A stretch of 64,000 nucleotides of DNA from CAWBOV01 sp963790525 (GTDB taxonomy: Bacteria; Actinomycetota; Actinomycetes; Mycobacteriales; Jatrophihabitantaceae), in assembly GCA_963790525.1 (NCBI GenBank), contig CAWBOV010000006.1, forward strand, positions 806,001 to 870,000, given 5' to 3'. The notes under the pieces are model-generated. The model had not been told where the DNA came from and did no database searches. It worked only from the letters and a program-made list of their open reading frames with translations. Below, piece by piece: positions 15,627 through 25,022 of the stretch (the stretch's first letter is position 1; each line of letters starts with the position of its first letter). Position numbers and translations under genes: made by a program.

Positions 15627-15681
15627 GCGTTGCTACTGCTGGCAACACCATAACTCCACGGCGGCATTCCCTGACAGCCGA

Positions 15682-16710
15682 TCACGTCACACGGGCGGTG
15701 AGCTTCAGGTCCGGGCCGATCCGCTCCACGGTGCGCAGTTCCAGGGCGACGGCCTCGGAGATGGTCGCGATTCCGGCCGTGCCGAGGCTCTGGGGGCCGT
15801 CCCCGAGCAGGGACGGCGCCAGGTAGGCGACGACGTCATCGACGCAGCCCGCCGCCAGGAACGCGCCGGCGACGGTCGGCCCGCCCTCCAGCAGCACCGA
15901 ACGGACGCCCCGACGCCACAGCACGTCCAGGGCCGAGCGTGGATCGGCCTCGCGCAGCACCAGCGTCTCGGCGGCGGCATCGAAGACGGCGGCGGTGGCC
16001 GGCACCCGGGCGCCCCGGTCGAGGACGACCCGCAGCGGCTGGTGGGCGAGGACGACGCCGTCCCGGTCCCGCGCGGTCAGTGACGGGTCGTCGGCCAGCG
16101 CGGTGCCGCTCCCGACGGCGACGGCGTCCACCCGTGCCCTCAGCAGGTGGACGTCGGCGCGCGAGTCGGGCGAGGAGATCCACCGCGAGGTGCCGTCGGC
16201 AGCCGCCACCCGCCCGTCCAGGGTCGAGGCGAACTTCCAGATCACCGCCGGGCGGCCGCGGCCTACTGCCCGCAGCCACCACCGAAGCGCTCCCTCGGCC
16301 GCCTCGTCCGCCCACGCTCCGCCGACGACCTCGACCCCCGCGGCGCGCAGCCGCTGGGCGCCGCCCGCGGCGACGGCGGTGGGATCGTCGACGGCGTAGA
16401 CGACCCGCGCGATACCGGCGGCCAGGAGCGCGTTCACGCAGGGCGGCGTGCGCCCCGTGTGATTGCACGGCTCCAACGTGACGACCGCGGTGCCTCCGGC
16501 CGCGCGGGTGCCCGCCTCGCGCAGCGCCACGACCTCGGCGTGGTCACGACCCGGTGGCTGCGTGTTGCCGCTGCCCACCACGATGCCCGCGGCGTCCAGG
16601 ACGACCGCGCCCACGGGTGGGTTCGGGCTGGTGCGGCCGAGCGCCTGCTCGCCGAGGGAGAGCGCGAGGCGCATCTCCGCCTCGAGGGCGGCGGCTCCCG
16701 GCTCGGTCAC
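15682..16710 (-). CDS. ribD: Bifunctional diaminohydroxyphosphoribosylaminopyrimidine deaminase / 5-amino-6-(5-phosphoribosylamino)uracil reductase
   Basis: Second and third steps of riboflavin synthesis. The N-terminal deaminase has zinc motifs HAEVVALREAG and EPCNHTGRTPPCVNALL. The C-terminal reductase domain starts about WKFASTLDGRVAA, with DVLWRRGVRSVLLEGGPTVA near the end. The 342-residue length is normal. The GTG at 16710 overlaps the rpe stop (GTGA), so ribD is translated with the rpe-rsmB-fmt-def genes upstream. Confidence 0.95.
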   Translation of the reverse strand: MTEPGAAALEAEMRLALSLGEQALGRTSPNPPVGAVVLDAAGIVVGSGNTQPPGRDHAEVVALREAGTRAAGGTAVVTLEPCNHTGRTPPCVNALLAAGIARVVYAVDDPTAVAAGGAQRLRAAGVEVVGGAWADEAAEGALRWWLRAVGRGRPAVIWKFASTLDGRVAAADGTSRWISSPDSRADVHLLRARVDAVAVGSGTALADDPSLTARDRDGVVLAHQPLRVVLDRGARVPATAAVFDAAAETLVLREADPRSALDVLWRRGVRSVLLEGGPTVAGAFLAAGCVDDVVAYLAPSLLGDGPQSLGTAGIATISEAVALELRTVERIGPDLKLTARVT

Positions 16711-17393
16711 CGGGCTGCGTCGGCCATCGCCGCCCGGGCCCGAGCGCGTAGCGCCGTGACCGCGGCGGACGGGTCGGCGGCACCGTAGACAGACGAGCCG
16801 GCGACGAACACGTCCGCACCGGCCTCGGCCGCCACCGCGATGGTGTCGGCGTCGATGCCTCCGTCCACCTCGAGGAAGAGCCTCAGGTGGCCCGCCGCGA
16901 TGTGCCCGCGCAGCAGCCTGACCTTGGGCATCGTCTCGGCCATGAACGACTGGCCACCGAATCCGGGCTCCACTGTCATCACCAGCACCGTGTCGAACTC
17001 GCGCAGCACGTCGAGGTACGGCTCCACCGCGGTGCCGGGTTTGATGGCAAGACCGGCGAGCGCGCCGGCAGCCCGGATAGCCCGTGCCGTCTGGACGGCG
17101 TCCCGCGCGGCCTCGACGTGGAAGGTCACGTTGGCCGCACCCAGTTCGGCATACCCCGGCGCCCAGCGATCGGGGTCCTCGATCATCAGATGGCAGTCCA
17201 GCGGCAGCGCGGTGGCTCGGTGCAGGCTCGCGACGACCGGCGGCCCCAGGGTCAGGTTCGGCACGAAGTGGTTGTCCATGACGTCCACGTGCAGCCAGTC
17301 GGCGTTGTCGACGGCATCGGCCTGTTCGGCCAGTCGGGAGAAATCGGCCGCCAGGATGCTGGGAGCGATCATCGGCTCGGGCGTGGACGTCAC
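16707..17393 (-). CDS. rpe: Ribulose-phosphate 3-epimerase
   Basis: Interconverts ribulose 5-phosphate and xylulose 5-phosphate in the pentose phosphate pathway, which also feeds ribB. A 228-residue TIM barrel with IAPSILAADFSRL, WLHVDVMDNHFVPNLTLG (metal-binding His and Asp), HLMIEDP, TVEPGFGGQSFM and EVDGGIDADT. It lies between rsmB and ribD as in M. tuberculosis. Confidence 0.96.
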   Translation of the reverse strand: MTSTPEPMIAPSILAADFSRLAEQADAVDNADWLHVDVMDNHFVPNLTLGPPVVASLHRATALPLDCHLMIEDPDRWAPGYAELGAANVTFHVEAARDAVQTARAIRAAGALAGLAIKPGTAVEPYLDVLREFDTVLVMTVEPGFGGQSFMAETMPKVRLLRGHIAAGHLRLFLEVDGGIDADTIAVAAEAGADVFVAGSSVYGAADPSAAVTALRARARAAMADAAR

Positions 17394-17402
17394 GGTCGAA
17401 CT

Positions 17403-18800
17403 CTAGTTGGCGCCCGGCGCGCCCGTCCGGCGGAGCAGCGCGAAGAACATCGCATCGGTGCCGTGGCGGTGCGGCCAGAGCTGCACGGTCGGACCGGGAC
17501 CCAGGCGCGGGACCCCGGGGAACAGCGGCCGGGCATCGAGCAGCTCGGCGCGTTCGCCGGAGCGGTACGGCGCAACGATGTCGGCCGTCTCCTGCGGGTG
17601 TGGCGAGCACGTCACGTAGGCGACCAGCCCGCCCGGGCGCACCAGCTGCAGCGCCGTGTCCAGCAGCGAGGCCTGCAGCGCCGTCAGATCCGGGAGGTCG
17701 GCCGCAGTGCGCCGCCAGCGGGCCTCGGGGCGGCGGCGCAGCGCCCCCAGGCCGGTGCACGGGGCATCGAGCAGGACCCGGTCGTAGCCACCGTCGACCC
17801 CGTCGAGGGTGGCCGCGTCCCCGACGCTCACCCGGACGCCCCAGAACGCCGTCGCCTGCCGGACCAGCTCCGCACGGTGGCGATGGAGTTCGTTGGCGTC
17901 CAGGAGCGCGCCGCGGTCGGCGGCGAGCGCGGCGAGGAGCGCGGCCTTGCCGCCCGGGCCGGCGCAGACGTCGAGCCACTGCAGATCCGCGCCCTCGAGC
18001 GGCGCCGCGGCGAGGGCCAGCGCGCACAGCTGGCTGCCCTCGTCCTGCACGCCCGCCGCGCCGTCCCGCACCGACTCCAGCGCGCCCGGGTCACCGCCGT
18101 CGCCCAGCCTGACGGCGTAGGGCGACCACGGCCCCGCCTCGCCGCCCGGCCCGATCTCGGCGAGCAGGTCCGTCCGCGAGATCCGGCCGGGACGAGCCAC
18201 CAGATGGGTCTGGGGGCGTGTGTCGTCGGCGGCGAGCGCGGCCTCGAGTTCGGTCGGGTCGGTGTTCCCCTCGGCGTAGAGGGCGCTCGCGAACGCGCCC
18301 GCGATCCACACCGGATGGGCGTACCGGGTGGCCAGCCGCGCGACCGAGGAGGACTTGGCGGTCAGCTGGTCGGTCCAGGCGTCCCAGTCCTGGGCGGACA
18401 CCGCCCGCAGCACCGCGTTGACGAAACCGGTGGCTCGGGCCATCCCCGCCGATCGCGCCAGTGCGACGGTCGCCGACACCGCAGCGTGGGCCGGGATCCT
18501 GGTCCGCAGGAGCTGGTACGTGCCCAGGCGCAGGAGGTCGAGCACCGGCGCGTCGAGCTTCGCCGGGGCGCGGGAGGAGCAGACGGCGATGATGGCGTCG
18601 AGGGTGCCCTGCGCGCGCACCGTCCCGTAGGCGAGTTCGGTGGCGAACGCGGCATCGCGCCCGGTCAGCCCCCGCTCACGCAGCAGCCCGGGCAGCACCA
18701 GGTTGGCGTAGGCGTCGCGGTGGGCCACCGCGCGCAACAGGTCGAAGGCGACCCGTCGCGCAGGGTCGACCGGTGGTTCGACCCGGGCCGTGTCAGCCAC
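17403..18800 (-). CDS. rsmB: 16S rRNA (cytosine-967-C5)-methyltransferase
   Basis: Methylates C5 of 16S rRNA C967 using AdoMet. The N-terminal NusB-like RNA-binding domain (RRVAFDLLRAVAHRDAYANL) covers about residues 10-150. The catalytic domain has AdoMet motif DVCAGPGGKAALLA, the releasing Cys in LLDAPCTGLGALRRRPEARW and the nucleophile Cys in VTCSPHPQE. The 465-residue length is normal. The GTG at 18800 is the first start after the fmt stop. Confidence 0.94.
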   Translation of the reverse strand: MADTARVEPPVDPARRVAFDLLRAVAHRDAYANLVLPGLLRERGLTGRDAAFATELAYGTVRAQGTLDAIIAVCSSRAPAKLDAPVLDLLRLGTYQLLRTRIPAHAAVSATVALARSAGMARATGFVNAVLRAVSAQDWDAWTDQLTAKSSSVARLATRYAHPVWIAGAFASALYAEGNTDPTELEAALAADDTRPQTHLVARPGRISRTDLLAEIGPGGEAGPWSPYAVRLGDGGDPGALESVRDGAAGVQDEGSQLCALALAAAPLEGADLQWLDVCAGPGGKAALLAALAADRGALLDANELHRHRAELVRQATAFWGVRVSVGDAATLDGVDGGYDRVLLDAPCTGLGALRRRPEARWRRTAADLPDLTALQASLLDTALQLVRPGGLVAYVTCSPHPQETADIVAPYRSGERAELLDARPLFPGVPRLGPGPTVQLWPHRHGTDAMFFALLRRTGAPGAN

Positions 18801-18814
18801 GGTGGGCCTGCGTC

Positions 18815-19750
18815 TCAGCCAAATTCGGCGCCGGGTTCGAGGCGCGCGCCGCGGGCCCAGTCGGCCGCCGGCATCGGGCGCTTGCCGGCCGGCTGCACCG
18901 TCGACAGCACGAGCGGGCGGGTCGCGGTCCCGACGAGGACGCTGCCGCCGTCGACGGAGATCCCGCCGGGTGGGAGGGAGCCCGACGGCAACGCGGCACT
19001 GATCCGCGCCGGTCCGAGCTTGACCCGGGTGCCGCGCCAGAGGGTCCACGGCCCGGGCGCCGGCGTGCACGCCCGGATGCGCCGGTCGACGGCTGCGGCG
19101 GGTCGGGTGAAGTCGAGGTGCGCGTCCTCGACGGTGAGTTTCGGGGCCAGGCTGATGCCGTCGATAGCCTGTTCGAGCGGCATCACCTGCCCGTCCTCGA
19201 TGCCGTCGAGGGTGGCGAGCAGCAGCTGGGCGCCGGAGACCGCCAGGCGTTCGAGCAGGCTGCCCGCGGTGTCGTCGTTGGTGATCGTCTCGGTGGCCAC
19301 TCCGAACACGGGGCCGGTGTCCAGGCCCTCCTCGATCAGGAACGTCGAGGCGCCCGTCACCTCGTCGCCGGCGAGGATGGCGTGCTGGACGGGAGCGGCG
19401 CCCCGCCACGCGGGCAGGACCGAGAAGTGCAGGTTGATCCAGCCGTAGCGGGGCAGGTAGAGCACCGAGGGCGGCAGCAGGGCACCGTAGGCGACGACCG
19501 GGGCGGCATCGATGGCCAGCGCCTCGAGCGTGGCGACGAACTCCGGATCGCCGACCCGGCGCGGGGTGTACACGGGGATGCCCGCGGCGTCGGCGAGGGT
19601 ACCGACCGGCGAGCGGCTCAGCTTCCGCCCGCGTCCGGCCGGCGCGTCCGCGCGGGTCAGCACCCCGACGACGTCGTGCCGCGGCGAGTCGATCAGCGCC
19701 TGCAGGGAGACCACGGCCGGTGCCGGAGTGCCCGCGAAGAGCACCCTCAC
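18815..19750 (-). CDS. fmt: Methionyl-tRNA formyltransferase
   Basis: Formylates initiator Met-tRNA with 10-formyl-THF. The 311 residues begin VRVLFAGTPAPAVVSL and contain LTRADAPAGRGRKLSRSPV and the active-site block INLHFSVLPAWRGAAPVQHA with the catalytic Asn-His. The GTG at 19750 overlaps the def stop (GTGA), coupling formylation and deformylation enzymes as in most bacteria. Confidence 0.96.
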   Translation of the reverse strand: MRVLFAGTPAPAVVSLQALIDSPRHDVVGVLTRADAPAGRGRKLSRSPVGTLADAAGIPVYTPRRVGDPEFVATLEALAIDAAPVVAYGALLPPSVLYLPRYGWINLHFSVLPAWRGAAPVQHAILAGDEVTGASTFLIEEGLDTGPVFGVATETITNDDTAGSLLERLAVSGAQLLLATLDGIEDGQVMPLEQAIDGISLAPKLTVEDAHLDFTRPAAAVDRRIRACTPAPGPWTLWRGTRVKLGPARISAALPSGSLPPGGISVDGGSVLVGTATRPLVLSTVQPAGKRPMPAADWARGARLEPGAEFG

Positions 19751-20349
19751 CGGGAGCGGATGGGCGTGGCTGCCGCCGCAGCGCCGAATGCGCTCCTGGG
19801 TCCGGGTCCGTGCGGGCTGAGCTTGATCACCGGAGCGGGGGCGCCGATGCCCATGCCCGACCACTCCGCCTCGCGGATGGCCTTCATCGCGGCTCTGCGC
19901 GTCTCGGCGTCGAGGCGGTCGACGAACAGAACCCCGTCGAGGTGATCGGTCTCGTGCTGGATGGCCCGCGAGAGCCGGGCGGTCCCCTCGATCGTCACCG
20001 GGTCGCCGAACATGTTCTGCCCGTGGGCGACGACGTGCTCGCGGCGGACGCAGTCGAAGGTGAGACCCGGGATGGACAGGCACCCCTCCGGGCCGTCCTG
20101 CTCCTCCTCCGACGGGAAGTGCAGGACCGGGTTGACGAGGTGGCCCTGCTCGTCCTCGCTGACGTGGTAGGTGAAGACCCGCAGCCCGACACCGATCTGC
20201 GGCGCCGCCAGCCCGGCGCCCGGCGCGGCCAGCATCGTCTCGGTCAGATCGGCGACGAGCTGACGCAGCTCCTTGTCGAAGTCGGTGACGACGCTCGCGG
20301 GCGTGCGCAGGACGGGATCGCCGAAGAGGCGGATGGGCTGTGCGGTCAC
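19747..20349 (-). CDS. def: Peptide deformylase
   Basis: Removes the formyl group from nascent proteins; a metal enzyme. All three motifs are present: PGAGLAAPQIGV, EGCLSIPG with the metal Cys, and QHETDHLDGVLFVDRL with the HEXXH. The 200-residue length and C-terminal extension resemble mycobacterial enzymes. The GTG at 20349 lies 7 nt downstream of TAAACT, giving a leaderless mRNA that should lead the def-fmt-rsmB-rpe-ribD unit. Confidence 0.96.
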   Translation of the reverse strand: MTAQPIRLFGDPVLRTPASVVTDFDKELRQLVADLTETMLAAPGAGLAAPQIGVGLRVFTYHVSEDEQGHLVNPVLHFPSEEEQDGPEGCLSIPGLTFDCVRREHVVAHGQNMFGDPVTIEGTARLSRAIQHETDHLDGVLFVDRLDAETRRAAMKAIREAEWSGMGIGAPAPVIKLSPHGPGPRSAFGAAAAATPIRSR

Positions 20350-20356
20350 GGTGATC

Positions 20357-20362
20357 AGTTTA
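20357..20362 (-). promoter_or_regulatory. -10 box of the def operon
   Basis: TAAACT on the minus strand, 7 nt before the GTG start of def, the spacing of a leaderless transcript. No good -35 is seen. It lies in the priA-def gap, so def need not be read from the priA promoter. Confidence 0.5.
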
Positions 20363-20393
20363 CGGACCCGGAGCTGCGACGGTTCCCACCCGA

Positions 20394-22355
20394 TCAGCCC
20401 AGCTCGGCGGGATCGAGCATGACCCGTACCGGGTCGGCGGCCTTGCGCGCGGAGCGGATCCCCGCTGCGGCATGCAGCGCGGTGGCCAGCGCGCCGCCGA
20501 GCGCCCGCGGGACGCGGAGCAGCAGCTGCTGCTCGCCCTCGCCGACCTCCACCGGTCCGATCGCCTCGCACTCGGCCGGCAGCTGGGCGAGCGCGGCGAG
20601 CTCGGCCACCGCGCCACCCGGACCGCGCAGCGCCGCCATCCGGGTGGCCGGGGGAAACCCCAGCTCGGTGCGCTCGGCGAGTTCCCGCGCGGCGTGCCCG
20701 GCCGGATCCCAGCGGATCAGCGCCTGAACGGTGGGTACCGCCGCGTCGGCGTTCACCACGATCTCGCCGTCCGCGGCGACCAGGGCCGCCGCGTTGAGCC
20801 AGCGCCGGAGCGTCTCCTCCCCCGCCCGCAGGTCCGGCCGCGACAGCAGCGCCCACCCGTCGAGAAGGAGCGCCGCGCCGTAGCCGCCCTCGGCCGGCGG
20901 CTCGGCGCCCGGGGTCGCGATGACCAGCCCCGCGCCGCTGCCGACCCGCGACAGCACCGCGGGACCGCCCGAGGTCCGGACGGCGACACCCGGGAACGCC
21001 CGCCCCAGTTCCTCGGCCGTCCGGCCGGCACCCACGACCTGCGCCCGCATCCTGCGGCCGCCACAGACCGGACAGGCCCAGTCGGCCGCCGGGCGGCCGC
21101 ACCAGCGGCAGGTCGCGACCGCGTGGCCCGACGTGAGCGACAGCGGCCCGGCGCAGACCGCGCACCGAGCCGGTGTCCGGTCGCGCACGCACGCCAGCGA
21201 CGGGATGTAGCCCCGCCGCGGGACCTGGATGAGCACCTGCCGGCGCGCGGCGAGGGCGTCCCTGGCGGCCTTCAACGCGACCGCCGGCAGCCGTGCGGAG
21301 GACGCCCCCGGATCGCGCTCCTGCTCGAGGTCGGCTCCGGTGGCGGTGATCCTGGGTGCGCCGTCGCGGACCTGCGGGCGCGGAGCGACGATCTCGTGCG
21401 CCCAGCCGGACTCGACGAGCAGCTGCGCCTCGGCCGTGCGGGCGAACCCACCGACCAGCAGCGCCGCCCCGCTCTGCGTCGAGCGCAGGACGAGGACGTC
21501 ACGAACGGACGGGTACGGCGCACGCGGTTCGACATGGAGGTCGTCACCGTCGTCCCACACCGCGACCAGGCCGAGGTCGGCGACTGGGGCGAACGCCGCG
21601 GAGCGGGTGCCGACGACGGCTCGGACGGTGCCGCGGCGGACGGCCAGCCACCGGCGATACCGCTCGGCAGGACCGAGGTCCGCCGACAACGCCACGTGCG
21701 CGCCCTCGCCGAGGGCAGCCCGGAGTGCGTCGTCGAGCAGTGCCAGATCCCGGGCGTCGGGCACGACGACGATCGCGCCGCGGCCGACCGCGAGTGCGGC
21801 GCGCACGGCGTCGGCCAGCCGGGCCGGCCAGTCCTCGCCCGGGCGCACCGTCCACACCGCCCTCGCCGCGCGGTTCTCGGCGATCGCCCCGAGGAACGCG
21901 GCGCCGGTCGGGTAGCGCGCCCAGTCCCGGGGATCAGGCGGGGCCACCGCCGGCACCGGCGTCGGCTCCGCGCGTTCGGCGCGGGCGTGGCGAGGCGGCA
22001 CGCCCAGCCGGACGACGTCGGCGAAACTGCCGGCCCAGCGGTCCGCGACGGCCCGGAACAGCCGCGTCGTCTCGGGGGTGAGCACGGGTTCGGTGCCCAC
22101 GGCCCGTTCGAGGTAGGCCAGCCGTCCGGGATGGGCGCTGATGACCGCCCGCTCCAGCACGTAGGCGTCGACCAGGCGTCCGGAGAAGCGCACCCTGACC
22201 CGGCTGCCGGCCTCGACGACGTCGGCGAGATCGTCCGGGACCAGGTAGTCGAACGGCCGGTCCAGATGCGGCAGCGGCACGTCGACCATCACCCGGGCCA
22301 CCGGCGCGGTCGGCGCGGGAGCCCGTGGCGCGCGCGGGCGTCGGGCGGTGGTCAT
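20394..22355 (-). CDS. priA: Primosomal protein PriA without helicase motifs
   Basis: Replication-restart protein of 653 residues. The N-terminal DNA-binding domain (VMVDVPLPHLDRPFDYLVPD) and the zinc region (CAVCAGPL, CRWCGRPA, CPVCGGRRM) are kept. The ATPase core has lost its Walker A: where GxTGSGKT is expected there is VRPGEDWPARLADAV, and the DEEH box reads WDDGDD. Actinobacterial PriA proteins are known to be degenerate like this, so it probably works as a structural primosome factor rather than a helicase. It lies between metK and def. Confidence 0.9.
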   Translation of the reverse strand: MTTARRPRAPRAPAPTAPVARVMVDVPLPHLDRPFDYLVPDDLADVVEAGSRVRVRFSGRLVDAYVLERAVISAHPGRLAYLERAVGTEPVLTPETTRLFRAVADRWAGSFADVVRLGVPPRHARAERAEPTPVPAVAPPDPRDWARYPTGAAFLGAIAENRAARAVWTVRPGEDWPARLADAVRAALAVGRGAIVVVPDARDLALLDDALRAALGEGAHVALSADLGPAERYRRWLAVRRGTVRAVVGTRSAAFAPVADLGLVAVWDDGDDLHVEPRAPYPSVRDVLVLRSTQSGAALLVGGFARTAEAQLLVESGWAHEIVAPRPQVRDGAPRITATGADLEQERDPGASSARLPAVALKAARDALAARRQVLIQVPRRGYIPSLACVRDRTPARCAVCAGPLSLTSGHAVATCRWCGRPAADWACPVCGGRRMRAQVVGAGRTAEELGRAFPGVAVRTSGGPAVLSRVGSGAGLVIATPGAEPPAEGGYGAALLLDGWALLSRPDLRAGEETLRRWLNAAALVAADGEIVVNADAAVPTVQALIRWDPAGHAARELAERTELGFPPATRMAALRGPGGAVAELAALAQLPAECEAIGPVEVGEGEQQLLLRVPRALGGALATALHAAAGIRSARKAADPVRVMLDPAELG

Positions 22356-22443
22356 GGCGCAGTCCTACCAGGCAGGACCGTCAGCTTCGCGGCCTCGGGC
22401 GGGCTTGCCCCGGTCTGCGGGCGCGGCAGCGGCGGGAGCGGGA

Positions 22444-23637
22444 TCAGCCGTGGGCGAGCTTGGCGAGCTCCTCCGCCCGGTCGGTGGCCTCCCAGGAGAA
22501 CTGCTCCAGCTCGCGACCGAAGTGCCCGTAGGCCGCGGTCGCGGCGTAGATCGGGCGCTTGAGGTCGAGGTCACGGATGATCGCCGCGGGGCGCAGGTCG
22601 AACGTGCGGTTGATCGCGTCGGCGATGACGTCGGGCGAGACCGTCTCCGTGCCGAACGTCTCGATGAACAACCCGACCGGCTCGGCCTTGCCGATGGCGT
22701 AGGCCACCTGCACCTCGCACCGGGTGGCGAGCTTGGCCGCGACCACGTTCTTGGCCACCCACCGCATGGCGTACGCGGCGGAGCGGTCGACCTTCGAGGG
22801 GTCCTTGCCCGAGAAGGCGCCGCCGCCGTGGCGAGCCATGCCGCCGTAGGTGTCGACGATGATCTTGCGCCCGGTCAGTCCGGCGTCGCCCATCGGACCG
22901 CCGATGACGAACTTTCCGGTGGGGTTGACGAGCAGGCGGTACCCGTCGGTCTCGATGCCCAGGCGGGCCAGCTCGGGCTCGACGACGTGCTCGCGGATGT
23001 CGGGCGTGAGCAGGGTGTCCAGGTCGATGTCCTCGGCGTGCTGGGAGGACACCACGACGGTGTCCAGGCGCACGGGGCGGCCGTCGACGTACTCGATGGT
23101 CACCTGCGTCTTGCCGTCCGGGCGCAGGTAGGGCACGGTGCCGTCCTTGCGCACTGCCGAGAGCCGCTGGGCCAGCCGGTGCGCGAGTGCGATCGGCAGG
23201 GGCATCAGCTCGGGGGTCTCGTCGCAGGCGTAGCCGAACATCAGGCCCTGGTCGCCGGCGCCCTGGCGGTCCAGCGGGTCCTCGTCACCCTCGACGCGCG
23301 CCTCGTAGGCGTCGTCGACGCCCTGGGCGATGTCGGGCGACTGCGCGCCGATGGAGATGCTCACACCGCAGGACTCGCCGTCGAACCCCTTGCGGGAGGA
23401 GTCGTAGCCGATGGCCAGGATCTTGTCGCGGACGAGCTTCGGGATGTCGACGTACCCCGTCGTGGTGACCTCGCCGGCGACGTGCACCTGACCGGTCGTG
23501 ATGAGCGTCTCGACCGCCACCCGGCTGTCGGGGTCGACCGACAGGAGCGCGTCGAGGATCGTGTCGCTGATCTGGTCGGCGATCTTGTCCGGATGCCCCT
23601 CGGTGACGGACTCGGAGGTAAACAGGCGACGGCTCAC
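22444..23637 (-). CDS. metK: S-adenosylmethionine synthase
   Basis: Makes AdoMet from ATP and methionine. The 397 residues carry RRLFTSESVTEGHPDKIADQ at the N-terminus, the GAGDQGLMFGYACDETPE loop and the phosphate-binding HGGGAFSGKDPSKVDRSAAY. The GTG at 23637 has AGGAGAACC immediately upstream. No SAM riboswitch is seen in the 106-nt gap to coaBC. A TAGACT box at 23715-23720 could be its own -10. Confidence 0.97.
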   Translation of the reverse strand: MSRRLFTSESVTEGHPDKIADQISDTILDALLSVDPDSRVAVETLITTGQVHVAGEVTTTGYVDIPKLVRDKILAIGYDSSRKGFDGESCGVSISIGAQSPDIAQGVDDAYEARVEGDEDPLDRQGAGDQGLMFGYACDETPELMPLPIALAHRLAQRLSAVRKDGTVPYLRPDGKTQVTIEYVDGRPVRLDTVVVSSQHAEDIDLDTLLTPDIREHVVEPELARLGIETDGYRLLVNPTGKFVIGGPMGDAGLTGRKIIVDTYGGMARHGGGAFSGKDPSKVDRSAAYAMRWVAKNVVAAKLATRCEVQVAYAIGKAEPVGLFIETFGTETVSPDVIADAINRTFDLRPAAIIRDLDLKRPIYAATAAYGHFGRELEQFSWEATDRAEELAKLAHG

Positions 23638-23743
23638 GGTTCTCCTACGGACTGGATGTGCTCGGACGGCTGGCCGGCGAGGATGTGCTTGGGGCGCGGT
23701 GACGGCTAGCGAGAAGTCTAACGAATCCTCCGGCGCCGGCCCG

Positions 23744-24979
23744 TCAGCGCGGGGGCCGGGCGGGCAGCCGGGCGACGACGGCGTCCCAGATCGCCGCCGA
23801 CACGAGCGCCTTGGCCCCGAGCGGGACGTCGACGAGGCTGCCGTCGGCGCCCAGGATGACTGCGGCGTTGTCCGGGCGGCCGAACGCCCTGCCGTGGCCC
23901 ACGGCGTTCACCACGAGCAGATCGCAGCCCTTGCGGGCGAGCTTGGCCCGCCCGTAGGCCAGCACGTCACCGGCGCCGTCGCCGGTCTCTGCCGCGAACC
24001 CGACGAGCACCTGGGCGGGGTCCGCGCGCACGGCCACCAGCTCGGCGAGGATGTCGGGGTTGCGCACGAGGCGGATGGGGTCCGGCTCGGCGTCGCCCTT
24101 CTTGATCTTGTGCGCCGCGGGGTCGCCGGGCCGGAAGTCGGCCACCGCGGCGGCCATGACGACGACGTCGGCGTCCTTGGCGGCCGTGAGCGTGGCTTCC
24201 CGCAGCTCCGCCGCGGTGCCGACGCGGTGCACGGCCGCGCCCGCCGGGTCTGCGAGTTCGGCGTTCACCGCGATCAGCGTCACCTCGGCGCCGCGCGCCG
24301 CGGCGACGCTGGCCAGCGCGAAACCCTGCTTGCCGGAGGAGTTGTTGCCCAGGAAGCGCACCGGGTCCATCGGCTCGCGCGTCCCCCCGGCGGTGATCAC
24401 CACCCGGCGTCCGGTCAGATCCGCCGGCAGCGCGTCGGGCCGGGCCAGGAGGAGCTCGGCCAGCTGGGCCAGCTCGGCCGGTTCGGCGAGGCGCCCCTTG
24501 CCGGTGTCGGCGCCGGTGAGCCGGCCCGCGGCGGGCTCCAGCACGGTGACGCCCCGGCCGCGCAGGGTGGCGACGTTGTCGGCCACGGCCGGGTGTTCCC
24601 ACATCTCGGTGTGCATCGCGGGAGCGAACAGCACCGGGCAGCGCGCGGTGAGCAGGGTGTTGGTCAGCAGGTCGTCGGCCAGGCCGTGCGCGGCCCGGGC
24701 CAGCAGGTCGGCGGTGGCCGGTGCGACCACGACCAGCTCGGCGTGGCGCCCGAGGGCCACGTGGGGCACCTCGTGCGCGCCCGTCCACACATCGGTGGAG
24801 ACGGGGTGGTGCGACAGCGCCTCCCAGGTCGGGCGCCCGACGAACTGCAGCGCCGACTCGGTCGGCACCACCGTGACGTCGTGGCCGGCCTCGGTGAGCA
24901 GGCGCAACAGCGACACGACCTTGTAGGCGGCGATCCCGCCACCGACACCGAGGACGATGCGCCGTGCGGGCGCGCTCAC
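23744..24979 (-). CDS. coaBC: Bifunctional phosphopantothenoylcysteine decarboxylase / phosphopantothenate-cysteine ligase
   Basis: Two central steps of coenzyme A synthesis. The N-terminal flavoprotein CoaC domain has GVGGGIAAYKVVSLLRLL and FAPAMHTEMWEHPA (usually PAMNTxMW; here His replaces Asn). The C-terminal CoaB domain has VVITAGGTREPMDPVRFLGN and MAAAVADFRPGDPAAHKIKK. The 411-residue length is typical. Order rpoZ-coaBC-metK is conserved in actinobacteria. Confidence 0.95.
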   Translation of the reverse strand: MSAPARRIVLGVGGGIAAYKVVSLLRLLTEAGHDVTVVPTESALQFVGRPTWEALSHHPVSTDVWTGAHEVPHVALGRHAELVVVAPATADLLARAAHGLADDLLTNTLLTARCPVLFAPAMHTEMWEHPAVADNVATLRGRGVTVLEPAAGRLTGADTGKGRLAEPAELAQLAELLLARPDALPADLTGRRVVITAGGTREPMDPVRFLGNNSSGKQGFALASVAAARGAEVTLIAVNAELADPAGAAVHRVGTAAELREATLTAAKDADVVVMAAAVADFRPGDPAAHKIKKGDAEPDPIRLVRNPDILAELVAVRADPAQVLVGFAAETGDGAGDVLAYGRAKLARKGCDLLVVNAVGHGRAFGRPDNAAVILGADGSLVDVPLGAKALVSAAIWDAVVARLPARPPR

Positions 24980-25022
24980 GTCAGGTCCTCGGTGTCGAAG
25001 TATCGGGCGGCCGGATCGGTTC

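Noticed and set aside
16887..19448. A very long plus-strand frame opposite rpe, rsmB and fmt
   Set aside because: It is the mirror of well-supported genes and has no recognisable domain.
23638..23743. Search for a SAM riboswitch before metK
   Set aside because: The gap is only 106 nt and holds no SAM-aptamer blocks.
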